Source: an uncultured Clostridia bacterium (lineage in GTDB: Bacteria; Bacillota; Clostridia; TANB77; CAG-508). From it: a stretch of 36,241 nt of DNA. The notes under the pieces were generated by a model. The model saw only the letters and a program-made list of their open reading frames with translations, was not told where the DNA came from and made no database searches. The position numbers and the translations under genes were made by a program. Positions 16,219 through 24,753 of the stretch are shown piece by piece (position 1 is the stretch's first letter; each line of letters begins with the position of its first letter). The DNA is taken from positions 1 through 36,241 of the forward strand of contig CALXYJ010000014.1 in the NCBI GenBank assembly GCA_944392945.1, given 5' to 3'.

Positions 16219-16974
16219 ATGTTAGATATATCAATAGTTACAAATGATGCTAATAAAGGAGTATATATAGCTAATAGTATATTTACTTTTTTTCATTCAT
16301 TAAGATTGGAACAAATAATTTATAATTTTGATAATTTAAAAAATAGCTTGATAAGATATAAAGTTGATATGATAATATTTGATATGTTTTTAAATAAAAA
16401 AGATGAAGAAGATTTACTAATATTTTTAGATAATAAGTTATTCCAAAACACCGACATTATTTTTATTACTCAAAATACATATAATATTGATTTTGCCAAT
16501 CATATATCTTTTGTAAAATCTGAGAATAGAACAGAAGAATATTATAGAAATATTGTTGAAAAATGGTTTTTAACAAAAACAGATATGGAGTTCGAAAAAT
16601 TGGTAAAATCAGAATTATACAAGTTAAATTTTAATTTTAGCTATAAAGGAACTACATATATTATTGATATATTAAAATATTTGTATGATAATCAAATATA
16701 TGATGATCACATAAATTTTCAAAAATTAATTTATCCATATTTAGCTAAAAAGTATAATAGATCAATTAGTTCAATAAAAACATCTATTTTAAATTCAATA
16801 GAAAATATGTACTGTGAATGTGACAGTAATATATTTAAAGAATATTTCTATACATATGAAGATTATAGAATAAAAACAAAAGAACTCATTTTTAATATAT
16901 TAGATAAAATAATAAAAAAACCCCTGTCTGAAAGATATGACAGGGGGAAAAAGATTAGTGATGCTATCCCATAA
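16219..16974 (+). CDS. Spo0A-like response regulator with degenerate receiver domain
   Basis: 251 residues from the ATG at 16219 (TTGGAGGG site). Residues 1-~115 are receiver-like: MLDISIVTNDANKGV, an aspartate in VDMIIFDMFL at the phosphorylation position, and a Lys in HISFVKSE; the acidic pocket after strand 1 is not typical. Residues ~125-235 repeat the Spo0A effector domain (LVKSELYKLNFNFSYKGTTY, KLIYPYLAKKYNRSISSIK, NSIENMYCE). The last ~18 residues (from KPLSERYD on) are encoded by the terminator of the convergent foreign gene, so the original C-terminus was probably replaced when that cargo arrived. Role: a Spo0A mimic or antagonist is plausible. Confidence 0.75.
   Translation: MLDISIVTNDANKGVYIANSIFTFFHSLRLEQIIYNFDNLKNSLIRYKVDMIIFDMFLNKKDEEDLLIFLDNKLFQNTDIIFITQNTYNIDFANHISFVKSENRTEEYYRNIVEKWFLTKTDMEFEKLVKSELYKLNFNFSYKGTTYIIDILKYLYDNQIYDDHINFQKLIYPYLAKKYNRSISSIKTSILNSIENMYCECDSNIFKEYFYTYEDYRIKTKELIFNILDKIIKKPLSERYDRGKKISDAIP
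16914..16947 (-). terminator. Intrinsic terminator of the foreign secreted-protein gene
   Basis: On the minus strand CCCCTGTC and GACAGGGG pair around a ten-base loop and are followed by a run of seven T. It lies within the 3' end of the convergent Spo0A-like gene, so both genes share this DNA. Confidence 0.85.
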
Positions 16975-17528
16975 TGATTAATCAGCTACAAATTTGTAGT
17001 ACAAGTCAACATCTGCTTTTCTGTAAGGGCTACCCGCAGGTTGACTTTCCAGACTACTTATATCTGTGAAGATTTGAACCTGGTCACCTCGATTTACATG
17101 TGTAACACCGGTAGCATAAAATGTTCTCTGACCAGTTGTATATCCTTCAACCGAAAAACCAGAAGCTAAAACTGTATTAGAATAGGCTTTTCTGATTTCA
17201 GTTGTAAGAACAGCTCTAGATCTTCCATCCGTCGTCCGGTAATAACCATATACATATAACGTACCTGATGTACTCATTGTTTTTACAGGAGTTAAATTGT
17301 AATTGGTTAAATGAATACTCCCAAAAGACCTATTACCAGGTGTCCAGGTTTCTGTCCCGGCTCTCGGAGAAATGTTTTCAGATGCAACAACTGTCTCTGC
17401 TTGTTTGTCGGGTTCTGCTGCAAAAGTTGTGGTAGATAATCCCATAACCATAATGCAGGCAAGTGCTAATCCTAATAAGCGTTTTCCTATTTTCATATTG
17501 AATCCTCCTATACTTATAGGGATAGCAT
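16961..17528. repeat. 10-bp inverted repeat flanking the foreign gene
   Basis: ATGCTATCCC at 16961-16970 recurs in inverted form as GGGATAGCAT at 17519-17528, just outside the two ends of the gene at 16978-17496. It may mark the limits of the acquired segment or be a regulatory palindrome half on each side. No transposase is present. Confidence 0.45.
16978..17496 (-). CDS. Secreted protein of unknown function, foreign composition
   Basis: 172 residues with a clear signal peptide (KRLLGLALACIMVMGLSTTTFAA) and a predicted beta-rich mature domain (GTLYVYGYYRTTDGRSRAV, TTGQRTFYATGVTHVNRGDQ). No family recognised. It differs from its surroundings: visibly higher GC, and codons such as CCG, ACG, TCG and GCG are common. 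It is the only gene here using CGG as an ordinary in-frame triplet (17234-17236, the Arg in YYRTTDG) without any need for a shift. It has its own terminator and sits between 10-bp inverted repeats, convergent to the regulator upstream. I infer recent acquisition from a host with conventional CGG decoding. RBS GGAGGA. Confidence 0.8.
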   Translation of the reverse strand: MKIGKRLLGLALACIMVMGLSTTTFAAEPDKQAETVVASENISPRAGTETWTPGNRSFGSIHLTNYNLTPVKTMSTSGTLYVYGYYRTTDGRSRAVLTTEIRKAYSNTVLASGFSVEGYTTGQRTFYATGVTHVNRGDQVQIFTDISSLESQPAGSPYRKADVDLYYKFVAD

Positions 17529-17640
17529 ATAATCTTTTTATATCTAAAAATATCCTATTGATAGATATTTTAGATTCGCAATTGTATGCTCAAATATTAT
17601 ATCATTAATTAAAACTAAAATTGCTTAAAGTTTAAAAAGT

Positions 17641-18885
17641 TTAATTTTTTTGAAGAGAAATGATTATTTCATTATTATTATAATTCATATGTAATGTTAA
17701 GTTATCAGTTAAATCATTAATATTCAAATTAAATGTATTCCAATAAGAAATAGTATCATTATCTATATCAATTGAACCACTATTTTCAGATGATGTATAT
17801 GATGGATAAAATTTTTTACCGTTAGAATTTTCAATGTAAATATCTTTATATATTGCACCTTTTTCATCAACAATTTCTAATAATCTTTTTTCAGTTTCAC
17901 TTTGAGGAATATCAGCATCTGGATTTTCTTTTATTATTGCATTTTTTCTATTATTTTCTTCTAAAAATTTCTTAATTAAATTATCAAATTCTTCATCCGA
18001 AACAACTTTTTCTAGCTTTGGCATTTCCATTATCAATTTTGAACAACTATTGTATACATTGAACTCTTTAACTTTAAAGTCAGAATTATTACTATCTATT
18101 ACTTTATATGAAATATTAGACCTATTGTAAAAATATTCTGGCAAATCTATTGTAAAAGACCAATCACCTTTTATTTCTTCCGAATTTTCTGAGTACCTTA
18201 AGTTCTTCAAGTTTATTGTTAAAGTTTTACTATTAGGATATTTACTTAAAGCAGAAGGAGTAAAATTATATATAACCTTAATAATGTTATTATCGATAGT
18301 TTGAATATAATTGTTAACACCACTGTTTATATAATTTTCTGTAAAATCCATAAAGTTATAATTTAAATTATTTTTCTTGCAATAATCACTAAAAGATTCT
18401 TCATTATTTGCATATAATATATTATTAGAATCATCTGTTATTAGAATATCAGAAAATATTACATCTTCTATGTTATTATAATCAATATTGTCTAATTCTA
18501 AACTAAGTGATAAATTTAAAGTAGAATCATCCATTAAAATATTATCTACTTTTAATTTATTATTATTTGATATTGAATAATCTGAATTAACGTTATAAAT
18601 ATATCCATTACTTGCAGCTGTTTCTATTCCATTATTTTCTGTATAAAAGTAATTTTCTATAATCATTTTTGCAAAACAATAGCCACCAAATAAAGTAACT
18701 GCACTAACTGAAACCACGGCAACTTTCTTTAAAGAGTCAATTACTTTATATCTAAATTTTTGTTTTTGTTTTATCATATTTATTGTGTCATCAATACGTT
18801 TGCTGACAGTAGGGGTGATTTTAAAATTTTGCTTAAATTCTTTATATAAGATTTTATCTAAATCATCAAAGTCTTTATTTTCCAT
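17641..18885 (-). CDS. Anti-sigma factor, DUF4179-type
   Basis: 414 residues. I choose the ATG at 18885 (AGGAGGAAT six bases upstream); this start overlaps the end of the sigma gene by 11 bases, showing coupling. Residues 1-~60 are a cytoplasmic sigma-binding segment (FDDLDKILYKEFKQNF, PTVSKRIDDTINMI). One membrane segment follows (VAVVSVSAVTLFGGYCFAK), then a large Asn-rich extracellular domain of about 320 residues. This layout is that of DUF4179 anti-sigma factors. It should hold the ECF sigma factor at the membrane until an envelope signal arrives. Confidence 0.8.
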   Translation of the reverse strand: MENKDFDDLDKILYKEFKQNFKITPTVSKRIDDTINMIKQKQKFRYKVIDSLKKVAVVSVSAVTLFGGYCFAKMIIENYFYTENNGIETAASNGYIYNVNSDYSISNNNKLKVDNILMDDSTLNLSLSLELDNIDYNNIEDVIFSDILITDDSNNILYANNEESFSDYCKKNNLNYNFMDFTENYINSGVNNYIQTIDNNIIKVIYNFTPSALSKYPNSKTLTINLKNLRYSENSEEIKGDWSFTIDLPEYFYNRSNISYKVIDSNNSDFKVKEFNVYNSCSKLIMEMPKLEKVVSDEEFDNLIKKFLEENNRKNAIIKENPDADIPQSETEKRLLEIVDEKGAIYKDIYIENSNGKKFYPSYTSSENSGSIDIDNDTISYWNTFNLNINDLTDNLTLHMNYNNNEIIISLQKN

Positions 18886-19411
18886 TATAAATTCCTCCTT
18901 TTTCATAAATTTTTTTAATTTTATCTTTTGCTCTTTTAATATGACTTCGTACTGTATTTATGTTCATATCCAAAATATCTGCAATGTCATTGCAAGAAAA
19001 GTTTTCACTATAATATAAACTAATAATAATTTGTTCTGTTTCACTTAAATTTTGTAATAATAATTTGAAATCTATGGATGAATTAACATTGTGGATAAAA
19101 GAATCATTATAGATATTTTCAGTAGGTTCATTTATATTATTTAATATATTAGAATCTTTAGCTTTCTTTATATAAAATTTATTACACTGATTTAGTAAGA
19201 TCCTTACTATCCATGTGTTGAAATATTTCTTTTCCTTTAATTTATTGTAATTTTTATAAGCTAATAATATTGTGCTTTGTATGATATCTGCTATATCCTC
19301 ATCATTATCTAATTTGATTTTAGCAATTCGATACAATTCATTTTGAGATCCTTTTATTAGATTTTCAAACTCCTCATCAAGTTTTTCTTTATTATTGAAG
19401 AAGCTTCTCAT
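18875..19411 (-). CDS. ECF RNA polymerase sigma factor
   Basis: 178 residues. Region 2 covers about residues 14-75 (LIKGSQNELYRIAKIKLDNDEDIADIIQ shown in part: DEDIADIIQSTILLAYKNY and YFNTWIVRILLNQC). Region 4 covers about 115-170 (LSETEQIIISLYYSENFSCN, DIADILDMNINTVRSHIKRA). The size is typical of SigV/SigO-type ECF factors. Cotranscribed with its membrane anti-sigma factor. The GGAGG lies about 16 bases before the ATG, unusually far, but upstream in-frame stops leave no other start. Confidence 0.9.
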   Translation of the reverse strand: MRSFFNNKEKLDEEFENLIKGSQNELYRIAKIKLDNDEDIADIIQSTILLAYKNYNKLKEKKYFNTWIVRILLNQCNKFYIKKAKDSNILNNINEPTENIYNDSFIHNVNSSIDFKLLLQNLSETEQIIISLYYSENFSCNDIADILDMNINTVRSHIKRAKDKIKKIYEKGGIYNGK

Positions 19412-19602
19412 TGTTTATATTTATAAACCTCCTTTCAAAAAACGTTTCATAATATTAGATATCTTTTTTTTAAAAATAATTGCAAAAAAATTAAAAAAAT
19501 TCAAATTTATTCTTATAGTAATTAAGGAATTTTAAGAAAAAAATAATTAATAGTTTAACAAATTAATCCGTTAGGAATTACATTAATCAATAATATATTT
19601 AT

Positions 19603-19633
19603 AAAAAAAGGCAGATACAACAATGCATCCGCC
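19603..19633 (-). terminator. Intrinsic terminator at the end of the conjugation module
   Basis: On the minus strand GGCGGATGCA and TGTATCTGCC pair (with two G-U pairs) around TTGT and are followed by seven T. It lies about 75 bases after the last gene of the minus-strand module. The remaining 19412-19602 is AT-rich with nothing recognisable. Confidence 0.8.
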
Positions 19634-19706
19634 AAAGATTTAGTAGTATATAAATATGAATTCATTTATATAAACAAAATATTTATAGCACTAAATAGAA
19701 TAAAAA

Positions 19707-20216
19707 TCAATAAATTTCTTCATCTTCTGTAATTTCATCATTTATAACTTCTAAATTAGGGTAAGTACAATACAAAAACGGGATTTCGCATTGTATTTCA
19801 TCCACCTCTTCCCTAGTAGGAAAAGCTAAAATTAATCTATCAGCTTTAGGGAGGGATAGGGGATAGGAATTTACTAATTTTATAATTCCTTTTTTATTAC
19901 CATCATCTGCGACAATTATATGATATAACAAATTTTCTTTTGTTAAAAATGTAATATAAACTGGGAAATTACCTCTATAAAATTTTACAAATCTTCCTTT
20001 ATATTCACATAAAATATCCAATGCTATTAGCATATTGTCATCTATTTTTTTTGTATTGTGAATGAAAATTTCTCCTTTCTTGCTTATCATATTATATGAT
20101 AACAGTCTTTTAAAATTATCATTATATTTATTAAATAAACATTGTAATTGTCTTTCTTTTGCAGAACCAAAATCTTGAAGAAAATTTATTATTTTAATAT
20201 CTTCTATAATAATCAC
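19707..20216 (-). CDS. DUF5697-like winged-helix protein
   Basis: 169 residues. Residues ~8-55 look like a winged helix (FLQDFGSAKERQLQCLFNKY, NMISKKGEIFIHN). The second half has ALDILCEYKGRFVKFYRGNF and YHIIVADDGNKKGI, similar in shape to DUF5697 proteins of Firmicute conjugative elements; the tail is acidic. The apparent GTG start at 20216 is abutted by AGAAGG, so initiation may be coupled to the S1-like gene ending 9 bases upstream, or lie one or two codons further in. Function unknown. Confidence 0.6.
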   Translation of the reverse strand: MIIIEDIKIINFLQDFGSAKERQLQCLFNKYNDNFKRLLSYNMISKKGEIFIHNTKKIDDNMLIALDILCEYKGRFVKFYRGNFPVYITFLTKENLLYHIIVADDGNKKGIIKLVNSYPLSLPKADRLILAFPTREEVDEIQCEIPFLYCTYPNLEVINDEITEDEEIY

Positions 20217-20225
20217 CTTCTCTCA

Positions 20226-21020
20226 TTAAATTATTCGCATTAAATAACCGTAAATTAGCTTTTTTTCTTCCTTTATGTCAGTAATTCTTATAAGAACATC
20301 ATCTTTATAATGAGGATAACTATTAAAACGAGGAGGAACCCTTACTAAAACACTAACATTTGAATTATATAGTTGTACTATTATGCCACTATTTTGTTTT
20401 GGAAATGCGATTACTTTACCTGTATATTCTCCATTTTCAACAATATATTTTCTTATATTTCTGAAAGGATTTTCTGTAAAATCTTTGGCCGATAACTCAA
20501 ATATGTTATTTTCAACATCTATGTTCTTAATTCTAACCTTTAAATTTTCACCTGCAGCGTAATAATCTTTACAATTTACGATATATGTGTGTTTTAAATT
20601 TTCTGCTTTTATAATTACTTCTTTTCCGTATAAATCAACGATGATATGTTTTGTACCAACTGCTAAGATTCTAACCATTATAGTATCATTTACTTTTAAT
20701 TTTGGAAGTTCTATTTTAGCTCGTAATTCCATTGCATCCTTTCTACTTGCTATTGCTATATTACTTGTTTTATCATATTCAATAACAATAAAATCGATTT
20801 CTGCACCTAACATTCCTCTAATTACTGATTTAGTCACTTTCTCAATACCCAAATGAGTGCTAGGAATTAGTACTTTAATTTTGTCATACCACACAATTGC
20901 ACATGATATATTTTTTCTTTTTAGCATATAATATTCATCTTCTATACCTGTTATTTTGCCTGTTAATATCCTTTTTTCTTCTTTACTTCTCAATATCTCT
21001 TTTAGTGCTAGTTCTTCCAA
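20226..21020 (-). CDS. S1 RNA-binding-domain protein
   Basis: 264 residues from TTG at 21020, chosen because GGAGGT lies six bases upstream and inside the longer frame. Three S1-like OB domains in tandem. The first (about residues 15-105) ends with the ribosomal-S1-like phrase MLGAEIDFIVIEYDKTSNIA and IASRKDAMELRAKIE; the second (about 110-180) contains VNDTIMVRILAVGTKHIIVDL; the third (about 190-262) contains NGEYTGKVIAFPKQNSGIIV. Ribosomal S1 has four to six such domains. It would bind RNA or the 30S subunit. With the two S6-like proteins it makes three ribosomal-protein-like genes on the element. Confidence 0.75.
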   Translation of the reverse strand: MEELALKEILRSKEEKRILTGKITGIEDEYYMLKRKNISCAIVWYDKIKVLIPSTHLGIEKVTKSVIRGMLGAEIDFIVIEYDKTSNIAIASRKDAMELRAKIELPKLKVNDTIMVRILAVGTKHIIVDLYGKEVIIKAENLKHTYIVNCKDYYAAGENLKVRIKNIDVENNIFELSAKDFTENPFRNIRKYIVENGEYTGKVIAFPKQNSGIIVQLYNSNVSVLVRVPPRFNSYPHYKDDVLIRITDIKEEKKLIYGYLMRII

Positions 21021-21071
21021 GTTTTCACCTCCAATTAAAAAAGCATCTACCATTTATGGCAAATGCTATTT

Positions 21072-21368
21072 TTATTTTTTTAGTTTTATATCATTTGAAG
21101 TTATAATATTTCTTCCCGATTTATATAAATTTTCTAATTCACTATACGATTTGTTCGTATTTTGTAATAAATCCTTTTTAAAATCTTCTAATTCTTTTTC
21201 TAATTCTCCTTTTGAAATATTTTGGATTAGTTTATTTTTATACATAAAATTTAAAGTATCTTCATATGAACTAACTAAAATGTATATTCTTTTTTCATCT
21301 TTTATATTGTCATGTATTAATTTTTCTTTTATATTTTGTAAGTCTTGATAATTGTAAGTTAGAGTCAT
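21072..21368 (-). CDS. Small helical protein of unknown function
   Basis: 98 residues, start after GGAAGTGAT. Two parts: a short mixed segment (YILVSSYEDTLNFMYKNKLI) and a long charged helix (GELEKELEDFKKDLLQNTNK). No family recognised. It sits between the acetyltransferase and the S1-like gene at normal operon spacing. Confidence 0.5.
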   Translation of the reverse strand: MTLTYNYQDLQNIKEKLIHDNIKDEKRIYILVSSYEDTLNFMYKNKLIQNISKGELEKELEDFKKDLLQNTNKSYSELENLYKSGRNIITSNDIKLKK

Positions 21369-21415
21369 TTTATCACTTCCAATTTCATTTAATATTTATT
21401 ATAAAGAGTAATTTG

Positions 21416-21862
21416 TTATTCACTATCAATCATATAACGAGTTTTTAATTCCTTAAATCCAAATGATTTGTAAAAATTATTTGCAGGCATACCGTACCAA
21501 CATTCTAATTCAATTCTGTGATTTAACTTTTTTAATTCATTTAAAACCTCTCTTCCTAAACCTTTACCTCTAAACTCTTTCTTTATGTAAATATCTTTTA
21601 AATATAAAATTTCTTTATTGTCTATTTTTGAGTTTTCAATTTTATATTCTACCATTCCTATGCTTTGTTTATTATTTATAATTAAAAATTGATAATAATT
21701 TTTTTTACCAATATGCCTTAAAGCATAGTTAATATTATATTTATCTACTACCATATCTTGTAAACCTAAATTATTAGCATAATATTGGTGTTCCTTAATT
21801 AACTCTACTTTATATCTACCAAATTCTTTAATTTCTTTGTGATTTTCTAACTTTTTTAACAT
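21416..21862 (-). CDS. GNAT-family N-acetyltransferase
   Basis: 148 residues from the ATG at 21862, which follows GGAGGAAAT; a longer frame upstream would overlap the VirD4 end. The acetyl-CoA motif A is clear: LKDIYIKKEFRGKGLGREVL (about residues 88-107, with the R-G-x-G-x-G loop). Motif B follows with LECWYGMPANNFYKSFGFKE. Substrate unknown; it could modify a protein, a small molecule or an antibiotic. It lies 44 bases downstream of virD4, probably in the same transcript. Confidence 0.85.
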   Translation of the reverse strand: MLKKLENHKEIKEFGRYKVELIKEHQYYANNLGLQDMVVDKYNINYALRHIGKKNYYQFLIINNKQSIGMVEYKIENSKIDNKEILYLKDIYIKKEFRGKGLGREVLNELKKLNHRIELECWYGMPANNFYKSFGFKELKTRYMIDSE

Positions 21863-21905
21863 TTTATTTCCTCCACAAATTATTAAGCATAAGTATATCA
21901 TAATT

Positions 21906-23640
21906 TTAAAAATTATCAAAACTCCTTTTCCTCTTTTTAGTAGTTTTTTTAGGTATCTTCTTTGGCATGTCTTCTATGCTATTATTTTTAGTCCATTCTG
22001 GCTTATAATCATAAATCGAACTATCGTTTAATTTTCTGGCAAGTGGGTGTTCTGTATATCTCATTTTATCTAATAGAAGTGGCTTATTTCCCCTTAAAAT
22101 AGCAATTAACTTACTTGTAGGTAACCTTAATATTTCATCTTTATTTAATAGATTTCTTTGCAGTACAGTAGTATTCTTATCTCCATATTCTAAAAAATCT
22201 CCTTCTATTGAGTTAGATTTTCTAACAGAAGAACTTTCAGCTGTTGAAACACCTATTAAATCACAAAAAAAGCCGAGCTGTTAGTGTGTCTGTTGTACCT
22301 AAACCTAGTGTGATGTCACAGTTACCGTATGATTTCATCTGACATTTTATTAGGATAACGGCTGTCAAGTTGTCCGTTTATTTTGTGTTATTGGAATTAG
22401 TCCGTATGCCGTCTACTTCTAACCGTGCTAATCTTCTTATTAAATTCGGGAATTTGACCGTATATTTGCAAACTCATCTAAAAAGCAAAAAACATCTACA
22501 TCACATTTGCCATTTGGTCTTGAATCTGCATATCTAACAAGTTTTATAAACAAAAATGTATAAAACAAAGAACTTAAAAAATCATAAGCACCATTCATAT
22601 CATCCGTAATAATATAATAAATGCAAGGTTGTTTTCCTGGCAAAGTCAAATCTATATCACTTGCAGAAGTTAATCGTTGTAAATCCTCATTTTGGAAAGT
22701 TTGTAGCCTGGTTCCTAGACCGAGTGATAACACTTGCCTTTATAGTATCAGAACCACTTGCAAATATATTATAACTCATTTTAGCAGGATGCTCGTTTGG
22801 TAATCCTTTGAACATTGCATCTATCTCACTTAAATCACCGCCTGCAATTTTCTTATAAATATTAGTTAAATTATTTTGGTCCACAAGTATTTGTAAAAAA
22901 TAAAATAAAAATGCTTTGAGTAGATTTTCTTCTGCTCTTGGCCAAAATTCGTCCTTTCCACTTTTCTTTTGTGTATTTGAGATAATTACATTAGCACTAG
23001 TTTGAACATCATTTATATTTTCATTTTCAGCAAGAGGATTCCAACGGTCTGAATGACGCATATCTTTTAAGTTAAATACTTTTACAACGTATCCTATACT
23101 TCTAAAATAACTAGAGGTAATTCGATATATTTCAGACTTGGGATCTGTTACGACAATTGATTTTAAATATTTAGATAATTCCAATAAATTTGTTAATAAA
23201 AATGCTGTTGTCTTCATACTACCAGAACTACCAAAAACACAAATATTCTTATTAAAATAACTATCCAGTGGCAATTTTACAATGTAATTTTCAAATTTTC
23301 CTAATATTATACCTGGAATATCATTTATAGTTAATATTTGTTTAATTTCTGTTAGCTTCATCCAGTCAGATGTTCCAAATGTTCCATTTTCTGGTTTGAA
23401 AATAATGCCTTTATTTTCATTTTCTTTTTTAAAGGCAACAAGTAATATGTCTAACATAATAAAAACGGAAATAAGAACAATTATAATGCAAATAGTGGCA
23501 TATAATTTATTAGTTAGTATAATATTTTTATTAAAACATATATTTATAATTTCTATATAATTTTTTACATTTAAAATAATAAAAATATTTATAATTAAAA
23601 ACAAAAATAAAAATATATAAAAGATAACCTTTTTAATCAT
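21906..23640 (-). CDS. virD4: VirD4/TraG-type coupling protein, seven +1 shifts needed
   Basis: Two N-terminal membrane segments (about residues 4-24 and 40-63) precede a coupling ATPase domain: Walker A VFGSSGSMKTTAF (about residue 135) and Walker B VFCFLDEFANIGQIPEF. Read conventionally it breaks into several pieces. Seven skips of the C of in-frame CGG give one product of 575 residues, the normal family length; 1735 bases equals 3x576 plus 7. Rebuilt joins include SVITGLGTRLQTFQ, DEFANIGQIPEF, VRSRGI and IIGNCDITLGLG, all typical of TraG/VirD4. The end (residues ~450-575) is in one frame. Start: ATG at 23640 overlapping the previous stop; TTG at 23661 is possible. It brings DNA to the secretion channel. 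Confidence 0.9.
22273..22722 (-). other. Cluster of seven +1 recoding sites in virD4
   Basis: Minus-strand CGG triplets, each in frame after the previous shift: 22722-22720 (after ACT, then T), 22460-22458 (after ATA, T), 22411-22409 (after AGA, C), 22404-22402 (after ATA, A), 22376-22374 (after AAA, A), 22327-22325 (after ATA, T), 22275-22273 (after GCT, C). After each, GGN (Gly) is read and the frame runs exactly into the next CGG or the final TAA. The third and fourth are only seven bases apart. Confidence 0.92.
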
Positions 23641-24550
23641 AATAAAAAGGCTCTTTATCAATATATTGTTCCAAATCTATAACAAAATAGTTACAGGTTG
23701 GAAGTTCTTTTTCTAACCTTTCTTTTAATTGTGAACTACATACTATATCAGCATTTTTATCTTTGTTTTCTTTCAAAAAATATTTAATTCTATTTACTTT
23801 TTCTGTGTCAAAAAAATAAAAGGTGTTAATATATTTATTTTTATAATCTGTATATTCACAAAAATTATAATCAGATAAATATATATTAAACCTTTTGTAT
23901 TGTTCTTTTATTACATTATACCAATTTATACTTTGTAAATATTTTAATCTTTCTCTGTTTTCTTGTGTGTCTTTTACAATTAATACTTGATTCATTCCAA
24001 ATGTAAAATCATTTGTTTTTATTCTATTTTCATCATTCGTTAAGATAAGTATATTTTTAAATCTCTTTTCTTTTTGTATATCATATAAAATTAATCTTAT
24101 GTATTTACTGTCATGTTCTTCTGTAATGTGATATGTAAGGTATTCCATACCATTTATTTCTAATACAGAAATAAATTTTCTTGAAGTAATGGTAAATTCT
24201 TGCTTTTCTTTCATATCAAACGAAGGTATAAATTTTACAGTATTACATTTATTATAAAAAGCTGCTAAATGACTAATATAAAGTAGTCTTGGCAAATATT
24301 TTTTATTCCTATTTAATTTATTGTATTTAAAATTAAATAGTCCAGCAAATTCAATCCCTAATTTATCTAAAATGAGATAATGCGAATTAGCCTTTTTTAG
24401 ATATTTCTTAGCAACTAAATTACTAATTCTTTTTTTGTAATATTTCTGTGAACTAAAAAAATACTTAGTATCTTTTACATCTAAATATTGATATTTTGAT
24501 ATAAATTCTATTAAAGATATTTCTTCATCACCATTTGGAAAATTGTTCAA
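23633..24550 (-). CDS. Replication-relaxation-like winged-helix protein
   Basis: 305 residues from TTG at 24550. The Shine-Dalgarno AGGAGGTGATC is a full eleven-base match to the 16S 3' end. Residues ~8-70 form a winged helix (SLIEFISKYQYLDVKDTKYF, RISNLVAKKYLKKANSHYLI), then a mixed alpha/beta domain (RLLYISHLAAFYNKCNTVKF). This arrangement, just before virD4, resembles the replication-relaxation family of Gram-positive plasmids and ICEs, thought to act in relaxosome or plasmid function. It may bind the structured DNA or RNA directly upstream (24595-24654). Family assignment is moderate. Confidence 0.55.
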   Translation of the reverse strand: MNNFPNGDEEISLIEFISKYQYLDVKDTKYFFSSQKYYKKRISNLVAKKYLKKANSHYLILDKLGIEFAGLFNFKYNKLNRNKKYLPRLLYISHLAAFYNKCNTVKFIPSFDMKEKQEFTITSRKFISVLEINGMEYLTYHITEEHDSKYIRLILYDIQKEKRFKNILILTNDENRIKTNDFTFGMNQVLIVKDTQENRERLKYLQSINWYNVIKEQYKRFNIYLSDYNFCEYTDYKNKYINTFYFFDTEKVNRIKYFLKENKDKNADIVCSSQLKERLEKELPTCNYFVIDLEQYIDKEPFYYD

Positions 24551-24594
24551 AAAAGATCACCTCCTAATAGAACATATTAAATTTTTTATGTGTC

Positions 24595-24654
24595 TTACTT
24601 TAAGGGAAGTGGTGCTCCAGCTTCGCTTACACACCCTTACCACCACCAAAGTAA
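24595..24654. promoter_or_regulatory. GC-rich palindromic segment, candidate oriT or structured leader
   Basis: In the 203-base gap before the replication-relaxation-like gene, TTACTTT (24595-24601) pairs with AAAGTAA (24648-24654), and GTGGTG (24609-24614) with CACCAC (24641-24646). AAGGG (24602-24606) could also pair with CCCTT (24634-24638), crossing the inner stem. It is much richer in GC than its surroundings. Its place next to relaxosome-type and coupling genes suits an origin of transfer, but no nick site is recognised. The rest of the gap (24655-24753) is plain AT-rich sequence. Confidence 0.4.
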
Positions 24655-24753
24655 ATAGGGATTTAATTTTCTAAAAGCCTTGATTTAAAAGAATTTTTGA
24701 AAATTGAAACTGTCGCAAAAATCAAAAAATTTTTCTTCCTAAAAACCATACTT

